From NCBI GenBank assembly GCA_000227525.2, contig AGIG01000028.1, positions 310,001 through 374,000 on the forward strand: a stretch of 64,000 nucleotides of DNA, in the 5' to 3' direction. Positions 47,910 through 59,360 of the stretch are shown in pieces. The DNA is from a gamma proteobacterium HIMB30 (lineage in GTDB: Bacteria; Pseudomonadota; Gammaproteobacteria; Pseudomonadales; Litorivicinaceae). Under the pieces are notes generated by a model, which was not told the origin of the DNA, did not search any database, and saw only the letters and a list, made by a program, of their open reading frames with translations. How positions within the stretch are numbered: position 1 is the stretch's first letter; the number at the start of each line of letters is the position of its first letter. The position numbers and the translations under genes were made by a program.

Positions 47910-49583
47910 ATGACCGACAAACGTCGCCCTTATTCGTCCGTTATTGTTGATGGACTCGCACAAACTCCTTCGCGCGCCATGTTACGTGCGGTGGGCTTTG
48001 GTGATGACGATTTCAAAAAGCCACAAATCGGTATCGCCAGTACATGGAGCATGGTGACTCCTTGCAATATGCACATCAACGAACTTGCTGATCATGCGGA
48101 AGCGGGTGCCAATGCCGCCGGCGCAAAGGCTGTCGTCTTCAATACCATCACTGTCAGCGATGGTATCAGCATGGGTACACCAGGCATGCGTTACTCACTT
48201 GTCAGCCGCGAAGTGATTTGTGATTCCATCGAAACGGTTGTTGCTGGCCAAGGATTCGATGGTGTGGTCACGATCGGCGGTTGCGACAAAAATATGCCGG
48301 CTTGCGTCATGGCAATGCTTCGACTGAATCGTCCATCGGTCTTTGTTTATGGTGGAACCATCAAACCAGGCGAAGAGCGTCGCGATATCGTGTCAGTCTT
48401 CGAGGCTGTTGGGCAACGCGCGGCTGGCACAATTGATGATTCACAGTTAATTGCCGTCGAAAAAACAGCGATCCCAGGACCTGGCTCTTGCGGTGGGATG
48501 TACACCGCAAACACCATGGCAAGCGCAATTGAAGCGCTTGGTTTATCACTGCCAAATTCATCTGCTCAAGAGGCAGTCTCAAGCGACAAAAAAGACGACT
48601 GTGAGCGAGCGGGCGCTGCTGTCATGCGAATGATCGAGACGGATCTCAAGCCATCGGATATAGTGAGTAAAAAGTCATTTGAAAATGCCATCACCGTCGT
48701 CATTGCGCTCGGAGGTTCAACCAATGCAGTTCTTCACATCCTCGGAATGGCACAATGTGCCGGAATCGACGTGACTCTAGACGACTTTACAACAATTGGT
48801 GAACGGGTCCCTGTTTTGGCAGATGTTAAGCCGTCTGGTCGATATCTAATGAGCGAGCTCATTGAGATTGGTGGTATTCAGCCACTGATGAAGATGCTAC
48901 TCGACCGTGGTTTATTGCACGGCGATGTCATGACGTGTACCGGCCAAACAATGGCCGAAAACCTTGCCGATGTGCAGCCATACCCTGAATCACAAGACAT
49001 TGTTCGCGCATTCGAAAACCCAGTGAAAAAAGACAGTCATCTTCGAATTCTTTACGGCAATCTGGCGCCTGAAGGGGCGGTTGCAAAGATTTCCGGTAAG
49101 GAAGGGCTCTCGTTCACCGGGACTGCGCGATGCTTCAATTCAGAAGAACAGGCGCTTCAAGCCATCCTCGATGGGAAAATTGAGAAAGGCTCGGTCATCG
49201 TAATTCGTTATGAAGGCCCGAAAGGTGGACCAGGTATGCGAGAAATGCTCTCACCAACCAGTGCCATCATGGGCGCCGGCCTTGGCAAAGACGTTGCACT
49301 CATCACTGATGGTCGTTTCTCCGGTGGTTCTCATGGTTTTGTGATTGGCCATGTGACTCCGGAAGCTGCAGTCGGCGGTCCTATCGGACTGCTCGAAGAC
49401 GGAGATACGATCACGATCGACGCTGAAACAAACGCTCTGATCGTTGATGTTGATGATTCAGAGTTGGCTCGTCGGAAAGCATCATGGACGATGGAAAAAG
49501 AAACGCCAACCCGTGGTGTTCTTGCAAAGTATGCACGATTAGTGTCTTCCGCCAGTCTTGGAGCAGTCACTGACGGCGACTAA
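47910..49583 (+). CDS. ilvD: Dihydroxy-acid dehydratase
   Basis: 557 aa, the shorter class; E. coli IlvD is about 616. Fe-S ligands sit in [14 protein letters not shown] (about 120-133) and [14 protein letters not shown] (about 192-205); the C-terminal part has [22 protein letters not shown]. It makes the keto acids of Val and Ile. It lies 8 bp after argA. The stop abuts the convergent folA stop. Confidence 0.97.
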   Translation: MTDKRRPYSSVIVDGLAQTPSRAMLRAVGFGDDDFKKPQIGIASTWSMVTPCNMHINELADHAEAGANAAGAKAVVFNTITVSDGISMGTPGMRYSLVSREVICDSIETVVAGQGFDGVVTIGGCDKNMPACVMAMLRLNRPSVFVYGGTIKPGEERRDIVSVFEAVGQRAAGTIDDSQLIAVEKTAIPGPGSCGGMYTANTMASAIEALGLSLPNSSAQEAVSSDKKDDCERAGAAVMRMIETDLKPSDIVSKKSFENAITVVIALGGSTNAVLHILGMAQCAGIDVTLDDFTTIGERVPVLADVKPSGRYLMSELIEIGGIQPLMKMLLDRGLLHGDVMTCTGQTMAENLADVQPYPESQDIVRAFENPVKKDSHLRILYGNLAPEGAVAKISGKEGLSFTGTARCFNSEEQALQAILDGKIEKGSVIVIRYEGPKGGPGMREMLSPTSAIMGAGLGKDVALITDGRFSGGSHGFVIGHVTPEAAVGGPIGLLEDGDTITIDAETNALIVDVDDSELARRKASWTMEKETPTRGVLAKYARLVSSASLGAVTDGD

Positions 49584-50093
49584 TTAACGAGAGATCCGGT
49601 CCCAGATCTCGTAACTGTGGGCCGGTGACGCGTCATCGCCAGCATGGTCTTCAACTGAATTTCGAGCGAACTTCTTTCGGTCAGGTGCGTCAAAAAATGC
49701 GTCCCCATCGGGTGACGCATGCACCTGTGTCACATACATCCGATCGACTTGGTCAATTGCTTCACGATATAGGGTGGCTCCGCCGATCACCATCACCTCA
49801 TCGGCGCCATCAAGATCCGCCTGTGCTGCTGCAAGCTTCAATGCATCCGCCAGATTCCCCACAACTCGAGTCCCTGGTGCCGACCAATCCGCATTGCGCG
49901 TAATCACGACGTTGGTTCGTCCGGGGAGTGGCCGCCCGATCGATTCAAAGGTTTTTCGGCCCATTACAACGGGTTTCCCCATTGTGACTTGCTTGAAGTA
50001 CTTCAAATCACAGGGCAGATGCCATGGAAGTTGGTTATCGACTCCAATGACGCCGTTATCGGCGCGTGCAACGATTAATGCTGTTCGGATCAT
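49584..50093 (-). CDS. folA: Dihydrofolate reductase
   Basis: 169 aa. [20 protein letters not shown] (5-24), the catalytic Asp in [27 protein letters not shown] and [14 protein letters not shown] (NADPH site). Regenerates tetrahydrofolate used by ThyA. ATGA overlap with thyA. Confidence 0.97.
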   Translation of the reverse strand: MIRTALIVARADNGVIGVDNQLPWHLPCDLKYFKQVTMGKPVVMGRKTFESIGRPLPGRTNVVITRNADWSAPGTRVVGNLADALKLAAAQADLDGADEVMVIGGATLYREAIDQVDRMYVTQVHASPDGDAFFDAPDRKKFARNSVEDHAGDDASPAHSYEIWDRISR

Positions 50094-50923
50094 ATGGCCA
50101 CCGGTGCTTTAATATGAGGATGCGGTTCATAGCCATCAATCACAATATCCTGTTCGCGGTAATCCAGAATCGAATCAGGTGTTCGTAGCAAAGTGAGTTT
50201 GGGTAGTGGCCGAGGGTTGCGAGAGAGCTGTTCACGCGCTTGATCGACATGATTCTGATACAAATGCACATCGCCACCGGTCCAAATAAAATCGCCCACA
50301 CCAAGACCGCATTGATCAGCAACCAGATGTGTCAATAATGCGTAGCTTGCGATGTTAAAAGGCACCCCGAGAAACACATCAGCAGAACGCTGGTACAACT
50401 GACATGACAATTGATTATCAGCGACATAGAACTGAAACAGGGTATGACAAGGAGCAAGCGCCATCCGTCCTGCACGGACATTGTCCTGCGGCGATTGGCT
50501 TTCATCAGGCAATAACGATGGATTCCACGCGGAGACCAAAAGACGTCTGGAGTTTGGTCGGACTTTAATGGATTCAACCACCTCCGTCAGCTGATCAATC
50601 GTGCCACCACCGGGAGTTGGCCAAGAACGCCACTGTGCTCCGTATAAAGGGCCTAAATCACCGTCCTCTGTCGCCCATTCATCCCAGATCGACACACCGT
50701 GATCACGAAGATATTGCGTGTTGGTGTCGCCCTGCATGAACCACAGAAGCTCATGGATCACAGATTTCAAATGGACCTTTTTGGTTGTCACCAGGGGAAA
50801 GCCCGCATTCAGATCAAATCGCATCTGATGACCGAAACGGCTCAAAGTTCCTGTACCAGTTCGGTCGCCCTTCGCGGTACCTTCATCCAATAACAGTTGG
50901 AGTAAATCAAGATATGCGCGCAC
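50090..50923 (-). CDS. thyA: Thymidylate synthase
   Basis: 277 aa. [20 protein letters not shown] (N-terminus), [12 protein letters not shown] and the catalytic Cys in [14 protein letters not shown]. It makes dTMP. GTG 50923 is chosen because AGGAGG lies 6 nt upstream and because the family begins here; a longer open frame to 50959 is inside lgt. Overlaps lgt by 17 bp. Confidence 0.97.
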   Translation of the reverse strand: MRAYLDLLQLLLDEGTAKGDRTGTGTLSRFGHQMRFDLNAGFPLVTTKKVHLKSVIHELLWFMQGDTNTQYLRDHGVSIWDEWATEDGDLGPLYGAQWRSWPTPGGGTIDQLTEVVESIKVRPNSRRLLVSAWNPSLLPDESQSPQDNVRAGRMALAPCHTLFQFYVADNQLSCQLYQRSADVFLGVPFNIASYALLTHLVADQCGLGVGDFIWTGGDVHLYQNHVDQAREQLSRNPRPLPKLTLLRTPDSILDYREQDIVIDGYEPHPHIKAPVAI

Positions 50924-51698
50924 CCGGCGCCTCCTTCCATACGAACAATAACCACACACCGATTGCGATCATGGGAACTGTCAGCAATTGACCCATCGTC
51001 ATCCAATTCAGTGCAATAAATCCAAGATGTGAGTCCGGCTCGCGGACAAACTCCACCATAAAACGAAATACGCCATAACCCAACAAGAAAAGACCCGTCA
51101 CTTGTCCGCGTCTCCGCGGCTTGGACGAGAATAGCCATAACACCACGAAAAGGAGGACGCCCTCGAGGGCAAACTGATACAACTGACTCGGGTGACGTGC
51201 CAGCTCGTCTGCTTTCGAAAAAACCATCGCCCAGGGTAAGTCTGTTGGTCGACCCCACAATTCGCCACCGATAAAATTACCGAGCCGACCAAAGCCCAAG
51301 CCAATCGGAATGAGCGGCGCTAATGCGTCACCGAGAGCAAGTGGCGCAATCTGGTGCTTTCGAGCAAAAATCCAGGTCAACACGATCACGCCAACCAACC
51401 CACCGTGGAAAGCCATGCCGCCTTCCCAAACATAGAATAACGACAGTGGATTATCGAGCAGACGATCTGGCTGATAAAAGACCATATAGCCCGCACGGCC
51501 ACCAATGATCACACCAAGAGCAATCCAGCTCAAAAAATCAGACATCTGTTCTCGATTGATTGGAAATAACCCGCGATCAATCCGATAAATCGCAAGCCCA
51601 TACCCACCCAAAAAACCGAACACGTACATCAACCCATACCAATGGATCTGAATAAATCCCAGATCGAGGGCAACTGGGTTAATCATCCAATCACTCAT
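50907..51698 (-). CDS. lgt: Prolipoprotein diacylglyceryl transferase
   Basis: 263 aa, about seven transmembrane helices. [19 protein letters not shown] near the N-terminus, then [22 protein letters not shown] and the Lgt signature [20 protein letters not shown]. It adds diacylglycerol to the lipobox Cys in the inner membrane. ATG 51698 overlaps the TSUP stop by ATGA; upstream residues of the open frame are not Lgt-like. Confidence 0.96.
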   Translation of the reverse strand: MSDWMINPVALDLGFIQIHWYGLMYVFGFLGGYGLAIYRIDRGLFPINREQMSDFLSWIALGVIIGGRAGYMVFYQPDRLLDNPLSLFYVWEGGMAFHGGLVGVIVLTWIFARKHQIAPLALGDALAPLIPIGLGFGRLGNFIGGELWGRPTDLPWAMVFSKADELARHPSQLYQFALEGVLLFVVLWLFSSKPRRRGQVTGLFLLGYGVFRFMVEFVREPDSHLGFIALNWMTMGQLLTVPMIAIGVWLLFVWKEAPGARIS

Positions 51699-52501
51699 CC
51701 CACGGACGTCCAAATCAAACGAGCTGACAATACAGCAAGAAAGGTCGCAAACAGTCGTTGAAGCAATTTTTGGTCGAGAGCATGGGCAAGCCGAGCCCCT
51801 AAACGGGCAGAGACTGTGGATGTTGCAATAATGCCAATCAGTGCCGGCAGATACACGTAGCCAAATGCCCAATCAGGCCTTCCTGGATGGTCGAGACCTG
51901 CAACGACAAATGCTACGGCGCCGGCAAATGCTGTCGGTATACCGAATGCTGAAGCTGTCCCAATCGCGTCGCGTACCCGCGCACCATGGGATGTCATAAA
52001 CGGTACAGTCAAAGCTCCGCCAGCAATACCCATCATTGAACTGATCCAACCCGTCAACGTCCCAGCAAAACCGAATACCGGAATCGATGGCATCCGAATC
52101 GTTCCACCCTCGGAATGTCCCGAATTTTTGATAAACAACTGAAACGACATCAACAACAAAAAGGTACCGAGGATCACAATCAGAATGTGTCCTGGTAACT
52201 GATCAGCCGTCCACCCACCGATCAAGCCACCACCGATCAAAAACGGTCCCATACGAATGACCCACGACCACATCACTGCACCTTTCTTGTGATGCGCAAC
52301 CGTCGAACTCAATCCAGTGAATACAACGCAGGCAAGGCTTGTTCCGATGGCCAAATGTGCCAGAACGTCACGATTCATATCAAGCAATTCAAAGCCCAGG
52401 AGTAAAACGGGCACAAAAATAATCCCACCGCCAATGCCAAATAGGCCTGCAAGAATACCAGCGACAACACCCAAGGGCAGGTATAGGAATATTTCTGTCA
52501 C
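51695..52501 (-). CDS. TauE/SafE (TSUP) family transporter
   Basis: 268 aa, about eight helices. GVVAGILAGLFGIGGGIIFVP (about 9-29) and the second-half ISSMMGIAGGALTVPFM are the family repeats. Substrate unknown. It is inserted between ptsP and lgt with ATGA overlaps on both sides, an arrangement I also associate with Pseudomonas-type genomes. Confidence 0.88.
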   Translation of the reverse strand: MTEIFLYLPLGVVAGILAGLFGIGGGIIFVPVLLLGFELLDMNRDVLAHLAIGTSLACVVFTGLSSTVAHHKKGAVMWSWVIRMGPFLIGGGLIGGWTADQLPGHILIVILGTFLLLMSFQLFIKNSGHSEGGTIRMPSIPVFGFAGTLTGWISSMMGIAGGALTVPFMTSHGARVRDAIGTASAFGIPTAFAGAVAFVVAGLDHPGRPDWAFGYVYLPALIGIIATSTVSARLGARLAHALDQKLLQRLFATFLAVLSARLIWTSVG

Positions 52502-54792
52502 GCAATTCCCACTTCGAGTGATTCGCGCAAATTTGGTGGCACCAACAGATTCAGGTGCTTATCAATGAATGCCTGAGCGACAATCCGAAGGACTTGGACG
52601 CCAGATTCACGGGTTAGTGCCTCCTCAGCGAGCATTCGACATTCCACAGAGCTGAACTCACCTAATGCACGCTTCACCTGAGCCAATGCCGCAGACGACA
52701 TGGATAACTCATTAAATCCAAGACCAACCAATAAGACTGCCGCCAGAGGGTCTCCGGCCATCTCACCACACAAAGCAACTGGAATTTTTGCCTCAATACC
52801 CGCCTTAGATGTCATCTCAAGCGCACGCAAGACGGCTGGATGAAACCCATCAAACATGTCGGCAACGCGCGCGTTTGTTCGATCAACAGCCAACAGGTAT
52901 TGGGTTAAATCGTTTGAGCCGACTGAAAGAAAATCAGCCTCTTGAGCCAATTCAGAAGCAATATAAACAGCACTTGGAACTTCAATCATGACACCGACTT
53001 GTGGAGCCTCAACTGCGTACCCTTCGGCGGTTAATTCCCGAACCACGCGTTGAATGAGCGCCTTCGATGCCCGCAACTCTTCGAGGGTAGTAATCATCGG
53101 TAATAAAATACGCAGATTGCCAAATCCTGAATTCGCACGCAGCATGGCGCGAATCTGGGTCAGAAAAATTTCCGGATGATCAAGAGTGACACGAATACCG
53201 CGCCATCCCAAAAATGGGTTTTCCTCGTCAATCGAAAAATAGGGAAGACTTTTATCACCACCAATATCGAGTGTCCTCATCACGACTGGTGCCGGGGAAT
53301 ACGTTGCCAGCTCAGCTCGGTATTCACTTTCTTGCTCATCCTCTGTTGGAAATCGAGATCGCGCCAGAAAAATGAACTCAGTTCGGTAGAGTCCAACACC
53401 ATCGATCCAGCTTCGCTGTCTCTCTGATAACTCACCGAACGGACCTGCGTTAAACATCAGATGAACGTGCTGACCATCGGATGTCGTCGCAATCCCAGAG
53501 TCAATCTGCTCGAGATCCATTTCAAGACTTGCAGCGTCATCAAGCGCTCGTTGGTATTCAGACAGCACATGCTCTGACGGTTCAACAATCACTTCTCCGC
53601 GCCAGCCATCGACGATCAAGTGAGCCCCTGAAATATCGCCCAACGGTAAATCCACAGCCCCCATGACCGCGGGAATCCCTAAACTTCGAGCCAAAATAGC
53701 CACATGCGAATTCGCAGAGCCCTTCACAGAAACAATCGCCTTCAGCGAACGCGTTTGGACTTCCCCAAGCATGACAGGCGTCACATCTTCCGCGACTAGA
53801 ATGACGTCATCTGGATAATCAAGGGACTCTGATTGCTCATGCAGCAACTTTGCTAAGATCCGTCGTCCTAAATCCAGCAAGTCCGTCGCCCGCTCTTTGA
53901 GATACGCATCATCCATCGCCTCAAATCGGGCAACCAAGTCCGATACAACGTGTTTGAGAGCCGTTGGGGCGGTTTCCCCCGATCGGATGCGCTGGCAAAC
54001 CTCACCACTCAGTGTGTGGTCTTCTAGCATCCGTAAATAGGTATCAAATAATGCTGTCTCTTTACGCGCTAAATGCTCGGACAATGAATCGCTGATCTGA
54101 CGAAGCTCTGCTTTGACCTCACCCAATGCGGTTTGAAACTCCTCAAGTTCGTGCTCAGGGTTGTCAGTCTTCGCATCCTTGATTCGCCGTAAATTAGCAG
54201 GTGGTTGACGCACAAATGCGGTGCCGGTGGTCACACCTGACACGCCAGCAACTCCCTTAAAATGAACGTCGATCGGCTGCTCACCATCCATATTACTGAG
54301 ATGAAGTCGGCCAGAAACCTTGGCGTGCGCGATCAAAGCTGAGATCTGTGCGGCGACGGTGACGAGCAGTGCCTCTTCATCATCACTGAATTTGCGCTGT
54401 GTTGTTTGCTGTACAACCAACACGCCAAGAATTTCGCGCTGATGAACAATTGGAACACCGAGAAACGATTGAAAAATCTCCTCACCGGTTTCTTGTAAAA
54501 AACGAAACGCCGGATGATTCGGGGCGTCATCAAGATTGACTAATTCACCACGGCTGCCGACTGTACCGACAAGACCCTCTGTCTTTGCGAGGCTCGCACT
54601 TCGCACTGATTCCGGATTTAAGCCGTCTGTTGCCATTAAAAGCCAACGATCTGTCGATTCATCGAGCAAATACACAGAGCACACACCGGTCTGCATCGTC
54701 TGCTTAATACGTATCACGATAATTGTGAGCGCCTCATCCAAAGTCGCGGCATCGGTCACCGCCTGAACAAGCCGTCGAAGAATATCTAGCAT
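52498..54792 (-). CDS. ptsP: PTS-Ntr phosphoenolpyruvate-protein phosphotransferase (EI-Ntr)
   Basis: 764 aa. N-terminal GAF domain (residues about 15-155), linker, EI helical domain, then the swivelling His in [21 protein letters not shown], and the PEP barrel (RTDFIF-like [50 protein letters not shown]). It starts the nitrogen PTS relay to NPr and IIA-Ntr, which are elsewhere. ATG 54792 chosen; it overlaps rppH by 7 bp, the E. coli order. Confidence 0.95.
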   Translation of the reverse strand: MLDILRRLVQAVTDAATLDEALTIIVIRIKQTMQTGVCSVYLLDESTDRWLLMATDGLNPESVRSASLAKTEGLVGTVGSRGELVNLDDAPNHPAFRFLQETGEEIFQSFLGVPIVHQREILGVLVVQQTTQRKFSDDEEALLVTVAAQISALIAHAKVSGRLHLSNMDGEQPIDVHFKGVAGVSGVTTGTAFVRQPPANLRRIKDAKTDNPEHELEEFQTALGEVKAELRQISDSLSEHLARKETALFDTYLRMLEDHTLSGEVCQRIRSGETAPTALKHVVSDLVARFEAMDDAYLKERATDLLDLGRRILAKLLHEQSESLDYPDDVILVAEDVTPVMLGEVQTRSLKAIVSVKGSANSHVAILARSLGIPAVMGAVDLPLGDISGAHLIVDGWRGEVIVEPSEHVLSEYQRALDDAASLEMDLEQIDSGIATTSDGQHVHLMFNAGPFGELSERQRSWIDGVGLYRTEFIFLARSRFPTEDEQESEYRAELATYSPAPVVMRTLDIGGDKSLPYFSIDEENPFLGWRGIRVTLDHPEIFLTQIRAMLRANSGFGNLRILLPMITTLEELRASKALIQRVVRELTAEGYAVEAPQVGVMIEVPSAVYIASELAQEADFLSVGSNDLTQYLLAVDRTNARVADMFDGFHPAVLRALEMTSKAGIEAKIPVALCGEMAGDPLAAVLLVGLGFNELSMSSAALAQVKRALGEFSSVECRMLAEEALTRESGVQVLRIVAQAFIDKHLNLLVPPNLRESLEVGIA

Positions 54793-55277
54793 GCCATCGG
54801 ACCGAACCAACGTAATGCGGGTGCAAGCTCCATCATTGCCTGACGATACACGTCCCGTTTGAACGGAATAACCTGTCCCAGGGGATACCAATAACTGACC
54901 CATTGATAGGCATCAAATTCCGGATGATCTGTTGCATCAAGATTTGGCTGAATAAACGGGTCATTCAGTGCCAGCAAATACCAACGTTGCTTTTGCCCCA
55001 CACAGGTTTTTTTGCCACGGGGCCGAATGAGGGATTTTGGTAGCCGATAACGAAGCCAGCCTGCGGTTTGCCCCAACACAAATACCTGATGACTCGAGAT
55101 TCCTAGCTCCTCGTGAAGCTCTCGATACATGGTCTCTTCAGGAGTTTCACCAGCTTTCATGCCACCCTGAGGAAATTGCCATGCATCCTCCCCGCGTCGC
55201 CTCGCCCACAGAACAGAGCCGGTCGGGTGCGCAAGGATAATCCCCACGTTAAGCCGAAAACCGTCCTGATCAATCAT
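54786..55277 (-). CDS. rppH: RNA pyrophosphohydrolase
   Basis: 163 aa Nudix protein: the box is [20 protein letters not shown] (about 38-57), preceded by [11 protein letters not shown]. It converts 5'-triphosphate mRNA to a decay-prone form and so starts mRNA turnover. It heads rppH-ptsP-TSUP-lgt-thyA-folA and is divergent from the HAD phosphatase gene. Confidence 0.95.
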   Translation of the reverse strand: MIDQDGFRLNVGIILAHPTGSVLWARRRGEDAWQFPQGGMKAGETPEETMYRELHEELGISSHQVFVLGQTAGWLRYRLPKSLIRPRGKKTCVGQKQRWYLLALNDPFIQPNLDATDHPEFDAYQWVSYWYPLGQVIPFKRDVYRQAMMELAPALRWFGPMAC

Positions 55278-55352
55278 GACTTGAAACTCCCTAAAAACCC
55301 TCGCATTCTTTCAACTTTTCATACATCACTCAAATTAAACAAGACAAATCCT

Positions 55353-56009
55353 ATGCAACTTGCCATTTTCGACCTCGACCATACGTTACTTCCATTCGAC
55401 AGTGACAAGGGCTGGAACCAATTTCTGATCGACGTTGGGGCGGTCGACGAGGCCTATTATCATGAAAACAACGAACGGTTCTATCAAGACTACCTCGATG
55501 CATGCCTTGATATCCGCGCCTACCAGCGGTTTGCATGCGAGGTACTGCAAAACTACCCAATTGACCAAGTGACTGCCTGGAGACATCAGTACGTTCAGGA
55601 AATCGTTCGGCCACAATTACAGATCAAGGCTCTCGACTGCATCCAAGCATATAAAATTGAAGGTTTTCACACACTGATAATCTCAGCGACAAATACGTTC
55701 ATTATCGAGCCGATCGCCCGTTTGCACGACGTCGACGGTTATTTGGGATGCGAATTTGAAATTGTAGAAGGTCAATACACTGGCGAATTGACAGGGATTC
55801 CGACTTATAAAGAGGGCAAAATTGTTGCCTTAGATGCTTGGCTTGAGTCACAGAACGCGAGTGCGTCGACGATTCATTTTTATTCAGACTCAATTAACGA
55901 TCAGCCGCTTCTTGAGCGAGCTGATCAAGCATTTGTTGTTGATCCAGATCCGGCCTTGGCTCACCTTGCGAACGATCGAGGATGGCCCGTCATCCAATTT
56001 TCAAACTAA
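55353..56009 (+). CDS. HAD-IB family phosphatase (SerB-like)
   Basis: 218 aa. The nucleophile motif is IFDLDHTLLPFDSD (5-18), motif II is IISATN, motif III uses YKEGK and motif IV is FYSDSINDQPLLERAD. Relatives include phosphoserine- and histidinol-phosphate-type phosphatases; the cap is the short helical type-I kind. Substrate not determinable. No strong Shine-Dalgarno, but the fold begins exactly at this ATG. The same gene sits divergent to rppH in Pseudomonas, as I recall. Confidence 0.85.
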   Translation: MQLAIFDLDHTLLPFDSDKGWNQFLIDVGAVDEAYYHENNERFYQDYLDACLDIRAYQRFACEVLQNYPIDQVTAWRHQYVQEIVRPQLQIKALDCIQAYKIEGFHTLIISATNTFIIEPIARLHDVDGYLGCEFEIVEGQYTGELTGIPTYKEGKIVALDAWLESQNASASTIHFYSDSINDQPLLERADQAFVVDPDPALAHLANDRGWPVIQFSN

Positions 56010-56019
56010 GCGGAGTGTC

Positions 56020-56955
56020 ATGAAACAGGTCGGTTATTTCACTCATTCAGATTGCATGAGTCACAACATGGGACACATGCACCCAGAAAGTCCAATGCGA
56101 TTGGAGGCGATCAATGCGCAGCTCCAAGCCCAAGGACTGATGCTTGATTTGACACAATTCGCTGCGAAACCGGCTGAGCTTAACCTCATCGAGAGAGCGC
56201 ATCCGCGTCAATATGTGCATGAAATCGAGCAAACCGGGCTTGATGTGGAGGATGGTGATTTAATTCCACTCGATGGCGACACGTCGATGGGCCCAGGATC
56301 ACTGCGAGCGGCACTGCTTGCCGCCGGTGCGGGGTGTCAGGCGGTCGATTATGTGATGGCTGGTGACTTACAGCGTGCTTTTTGTGCAACCCGGCCTCCA
56401 GGGCATCATGCTGAAAAATCGTTAGCCATGGGCTTTTGTTTGTTCAATAACGTCGCAGTCGCAGCATTGCATGCCATCGAACAGCATGGCTTAGAGAGAG
56501 TTGCCATTATCGATTTTGACGTCCATCACGGTAACGGAACAGTTGATATATTCGAAAATGACGAGCGCGTAATGGTGTGCTCTTCCTTTCAACACCCATT
56601 TTATCCGAACCGACACTTTGATACTCCGGGCGAACATTTGGTTTTGACGCCAATTCGCGCTGGGGCTTCTGGATCAGAATTTCGAAATAAATTCGAACAT
56701 GATTTTTTTCCCGCATTGGATCAATTCAAACCCGAACTGATCCTGATCTCGGCAGGCTTCGATGCACATGCGCTGGATCCGTTAGGTGAGCTCAATTTAG
56801 TGGAGGACGATTATCGTTGGATAACGGCGCTGATTAGCGATATTTCAAAACGTCATAGTCAATCACGTATCGTATCTGTCCTCGAAGGTGGGTATCATCT
56901 TGAGGCGTTGAGCCACAGTGTGTGCGCCCACATCGAGACGTTGCTTCATGACTAA
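56020..56955 (+). CDS. Histone-deacetylase-like amidohydrolase
   Basis: 311 aa zinc hydrolase of the HDAC/acetylpolyamine-amidohydrolase class. HMHPESPMRLEAI (about 19-31), catalytic RPPGHHAE, metal ligands in AIIDFDVHHGNGT and SAGFDAHALDP, and LEGGYHLEAL. Bacterial members deacylate acetyl-lysine proteins, acetylpolyamines or related amides. It overlaps argD by 8 bp, so a link to acetylated amines such as acetylornithine is tempting but unproven. GGAG lies before the ATG. Confidence 0.9.
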   Translation: MKQVGYFTHSDCMSHNMGHMHPESPMRLEAINAQLQAQGLMLDLTQFAAKPAELNLIERAHPRQYVHEIEQTGLDVEDGDLIPLDGDTSMGPGSLRAALLAAGAGCQAVDYVMAGDLQRAFCATRPPGHHAEKSLAMGFCLFNNVAVAALHAIEQHGLERVAIIDFDVHHGNGTVDIFENDERVMVCSSFQHPFYPNRHFDTPGEHLVLTPIRAGASGSEFRNKFEHDFFPALDQFKPELILISAGFDAHALDPLGELNLVEDDYRWITALISDISKRHSQSRIVSVLEGGYHLEALSHSVCAHIETLLHD

Positions 56956-58153
56956 TTTATCTGACTATCAACAAGTATTGACACCAAATTATGGTCTGCC
57001 TCCAACAATCATTGTCAAAGGACAAGGCTGTGAGCTGTTTGGACAAACCGGTGAACGCTATCTCGATCTTGCTGGTGGTATTGCTGTCAGTGCACTGGGC
57101 CATTGCCACCCCGATGTCATAGAAGCACTGACTCAACAAGCCAATAAGGTATGGCACCTCTCAAACGTATTGGCCAATGAGCCTGCGATCGAGCTCGCAA
57201 AAGCTCTGGTGGCATGCACATTTGCTGATCGTGTTTTTTTCTGTAATTCCGGCGCCGAGGCCAACGAAGCAGCAATCAAAGCGGCACGAAAAACTGCTTT
57301 CGACCTCCATGGTCCTGAAAAACATGAAATCATTGCTTTCAATGATGCGTTTCATGGGCGCACGATCGGAACCATCACAGCCGGAGGGCAACCCAAGTAT
57401 CGCGTTGGATTTGGCCCCATGCCGGCAGGTTTCACACACCTTCCTTTCAATGATTGCAATGCCCTGAATACTCAAATTTCTGAGAAGACCTGTGCCGTCA
57501 TGGTTGAGCCGATTCAAGGAGAGGGTGGTGTCCGTCCAATCTGCCCCACATTTTTCGAGAAAATTCGTACAGCCTGCGACCGTGTTGGTGCTGCATTAAT
57601 CGTAGATGAGGTACAGACAGGGATGGGGCGGACAGGCGAGCTATTCGCCTATCAACACAGCGACATTACCCCTGATATTCTCACAAGCGCGAAGAGTCTT
57701 GGGTGTGGTTTTCCAATCGGCGCGATGCTCTGTCAGGAATGGATTTCTGAGCACCTCATTGCTGGCACCCATGGGAGTACATATGGCGGAAATCCACTTG
57801 GAACGGCAATAGCTGCCCGAGCGCTCGAGATCATCAATACACCTGAGCTTCTGAGTAACGTAGTGGCTCGCGGCCAACAATTGATCCAAGGGCTCAACCA
57901 ACTGAACGAAAAATATGGTCTGTTTAAGACGATCCGAGGAAAAGGGCTTCTGATCGGCGCTGTTTTAAAGGATGAATACGATGGGCGGGCTGGCGAGCTC
58001 TCGGCCCTCACTATGCAAGAAGGGCTCATGACACTTGTTGCTGGGCCGCGTGTGCACCGATTTGCACCACCCTTAATCATCTCGAAAGTTGAAATTGATG
58101 AAGCATTGGATCGGCTTGACCGTGCATATGCTCAGTTTAATAAACAGGCTTAA
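56948..58153 (+). CDS. argD: Acetylornithine aminotransferase
   Basis: 401 aa, PLP class III. GERYLDLAGGIAVSALGHCH (about 29-48), FFCNSGAEANEAAIKAARK, AFHGRTIG, VDEVQTGMGRTGELFA and the PLP Lys in SAKSLGCGFPIGAML. Fourth step of arginine synthesis; some members also act on succinylornithine or diaminopimelate intermediates. ATG lies in the end of the HDAC-like gene. Confidence 0.93.
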   Translation: MTNLSDYQQVLTPNYGLPPTIIVKGQGCELFGQTGERYLDLAGGIAVSALGHCHPDVIEALTQQANKVWHLSNVLANEPAIELAKALVACTFADRVFFCNSGAEANEAAIKAARKTAFDLHGPEKHEIIAFNDAFHGRTIGTITAGGQPKYRVGFGPMPAGFTHLPFNDCNALNTQISEKTCAVMVEPIQGEGGVRPICPTFFEKIRTACDRVGAALIVDEVQTGMGRTGELFAYQHSDITPDILTSAKSLGCGFPIGAMLCQEWISEHLIAGTHGSTYGGNPLGTAIAARALEIINTPELLSNVVARGQQLIQGLNQLNEKYGLFKTIRGKGLLIGAVLKDEYDGRAGELSALTMQEGLMTLVAGPRVHRFAPPLIISKVEIDEALDRLDRAYAQFNKQA

Positions 58154-58181
58154 CTCAACCGAATAGGCTACACTGGGCGGT

Positions 58182-58691
58182 ATGAAAATATCTCAAATCA
58201 CACCACGGCTTTTGCTGGCAGCTCTCGCTCTCTCGATTTCCCACACGTCGATTGCATTCGATGTTGCTGGACTGAAAATCGGAGACACTGTCGATGACTT
58301 CCAGAGCTTGGAAAGTCCTGCGAAAGAGTTTTTGACAATTACTCACGATCCGGACGGCAATATTGTTCGCGTTTTTTATCGCCAAGAGGGCTTACCGAAT
58401 GACGAAAAAACGCAAGCCAAGTTAGTCAACCGCATCTGTAATAAATATGGACGTGTCACACCTTGCTACTCAGCACTCTCCGAAATCGAATCGAACGACA
58501 AACAGTTCCTACGATTCTTCCATCTGTATCGTGATGACAACGAAACTCAAGAACTGCGCGCGCGGATTCGTCGTACCAAAGCGTTTAGTTTGACTCCAGA
58601 TCTGACGGTTGAAATCGATTTGATGGATTCAGCTTACGCAAAGGCTTTGCGTGAGCAAAAGGCGACTGCGTCTGATTTGATCGACTTTTAG
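58182..58691 (+). CDS. Exported hypothetical protein (169 aa)
   Basis: Signal peptide of about 25 residues (LLLAALALSISHTSIAFD). The mature part begins VAGLKIGDTVDDFQSL, a pattern common in small periplasmic proteins, has two Cys (CNKYGRVTPC) spaced for a disulfide, and ends in an acidic helix. Family not recognised. It lies 28 bp after argD and is closed by a good intrinsic terminator. Confidence 0.7.
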   Translation: MKISQITPRLLLAALALSISHTSIAFDVAGLKIGDTVDDFQSLESPAKEFLTITHDPDGNIVRVFYRQEGLPNDEKTQAKLVNRICNKYGRVTPCYSALSEIESNDKQFLRFFHLYRDDNETQELRARIRRTKAFSLTPDLTVEIDLMDSAYAKALREQKATASDLIDF

Positions 58692-58698
58692 AGAACTT

Positions 58699-58728
58699 AG
58701 CCAATCCGAAAACACGAATTGGCTTTTT
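58699..58728 (+). terminator. Intrinsic terminator after the exported protein gene
   Basis: Stem AGCCAATcCG (58699-58708) with CGaATTGGCT (58715-58724), one internal mismatch, AAAACA loop and a TTTTT tract. It ends plus-strand transcription just before the convergent dsbA stop. Confidence 0.85.
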
Positions 58729-58730
58729 GT

Positions 58731-59360
58731 TCACTTTTGTCGTGACTTTTCAATCAACTCGTCGAGTAGTTGAAACAACTGAGATTCGCCACCCGCTTGT
58801 GACACGCCTGTCACAAACTGTCCATTGACAACGAGTGCAGGAACGCCCTGAATCCCATAAGCACGGACTCGTGCATCAGCAAGACGCAATGCACTCTCCG
58901 TCGCAAATCCAGCGAGCTCTCGTTTCACGACCGCAGGATCAGCCCCATAGCGCTCGAAAAATGCAACGACATCGTCCACACGCTGTAAACGCTGCCCCTC
59001 GCGATGAATCGCATTAAACAGTGGCTCGTGGATCGTCTCCAAAAGCCCCAAATTCTTCGCAACCCAGAACATCCTCGCATGCATTTCCCAAGAACGCCCA
59101 AACACAACGGGCATTCGCATGAACACCACATCGCTTGGTAGTTTTTGGGCCCATGCCTTCAAAGCCGGATCCAGCGTATCGCAGTGTGGGCATCCATACC
59201 AAAACAGTTCCAAAACCTCGACGCGTGAAGGGTCTGATGTGACCACTGGCTTGGTGAGGGTTTGGTAATGAACTCCTTCCTGGAATCCGTCCGCAGAACA
59301 GGCTTGATTCATCATCAAACCCAAGCCGAGAACTATCGCCGAAAGGATGCGCTTTAACAT
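58731..59360 (-). CDS. dsbA: Thiol:disulfide interchange protein DsbA
   Basis: 209 aa. Signal peptide (1-22), thioredoxin fold with active site FWYGCPHCDTLDP (about 53-65) and the cis-Pro loop IQGVPALVVNG. It introduces disulfides into periplasmic proteins. The start shares one base with the cytochrome c4 stop. Confidence 0.95.
   Translation of the reverse strand: MLKRILSAIVLGLGLMMNQACSADGFQEGVHYQTLTKPVVTSDPSRVEVLELFWYGCPHCDTLDPALKAWAQKLPSDVVFMRMPVVFGRSWEMHARMFWVAKNLGLLETIHEPLFNAIHREGQRLQRVDDVVAFFERYGADPAVVKRELAGFATESALRLADARVRAYGIQGVPALVVNGQFVTGVSQAGGESQLFQLLDELIEKSRQK

Noticed and set aside
52498-54792. ptsP as ordinary sugar-PTS enzyme I
   Set aside because: An N-terminal GAF domain and the rppH-ptsP-lgt context mark it as the nitrogen-PTS form.
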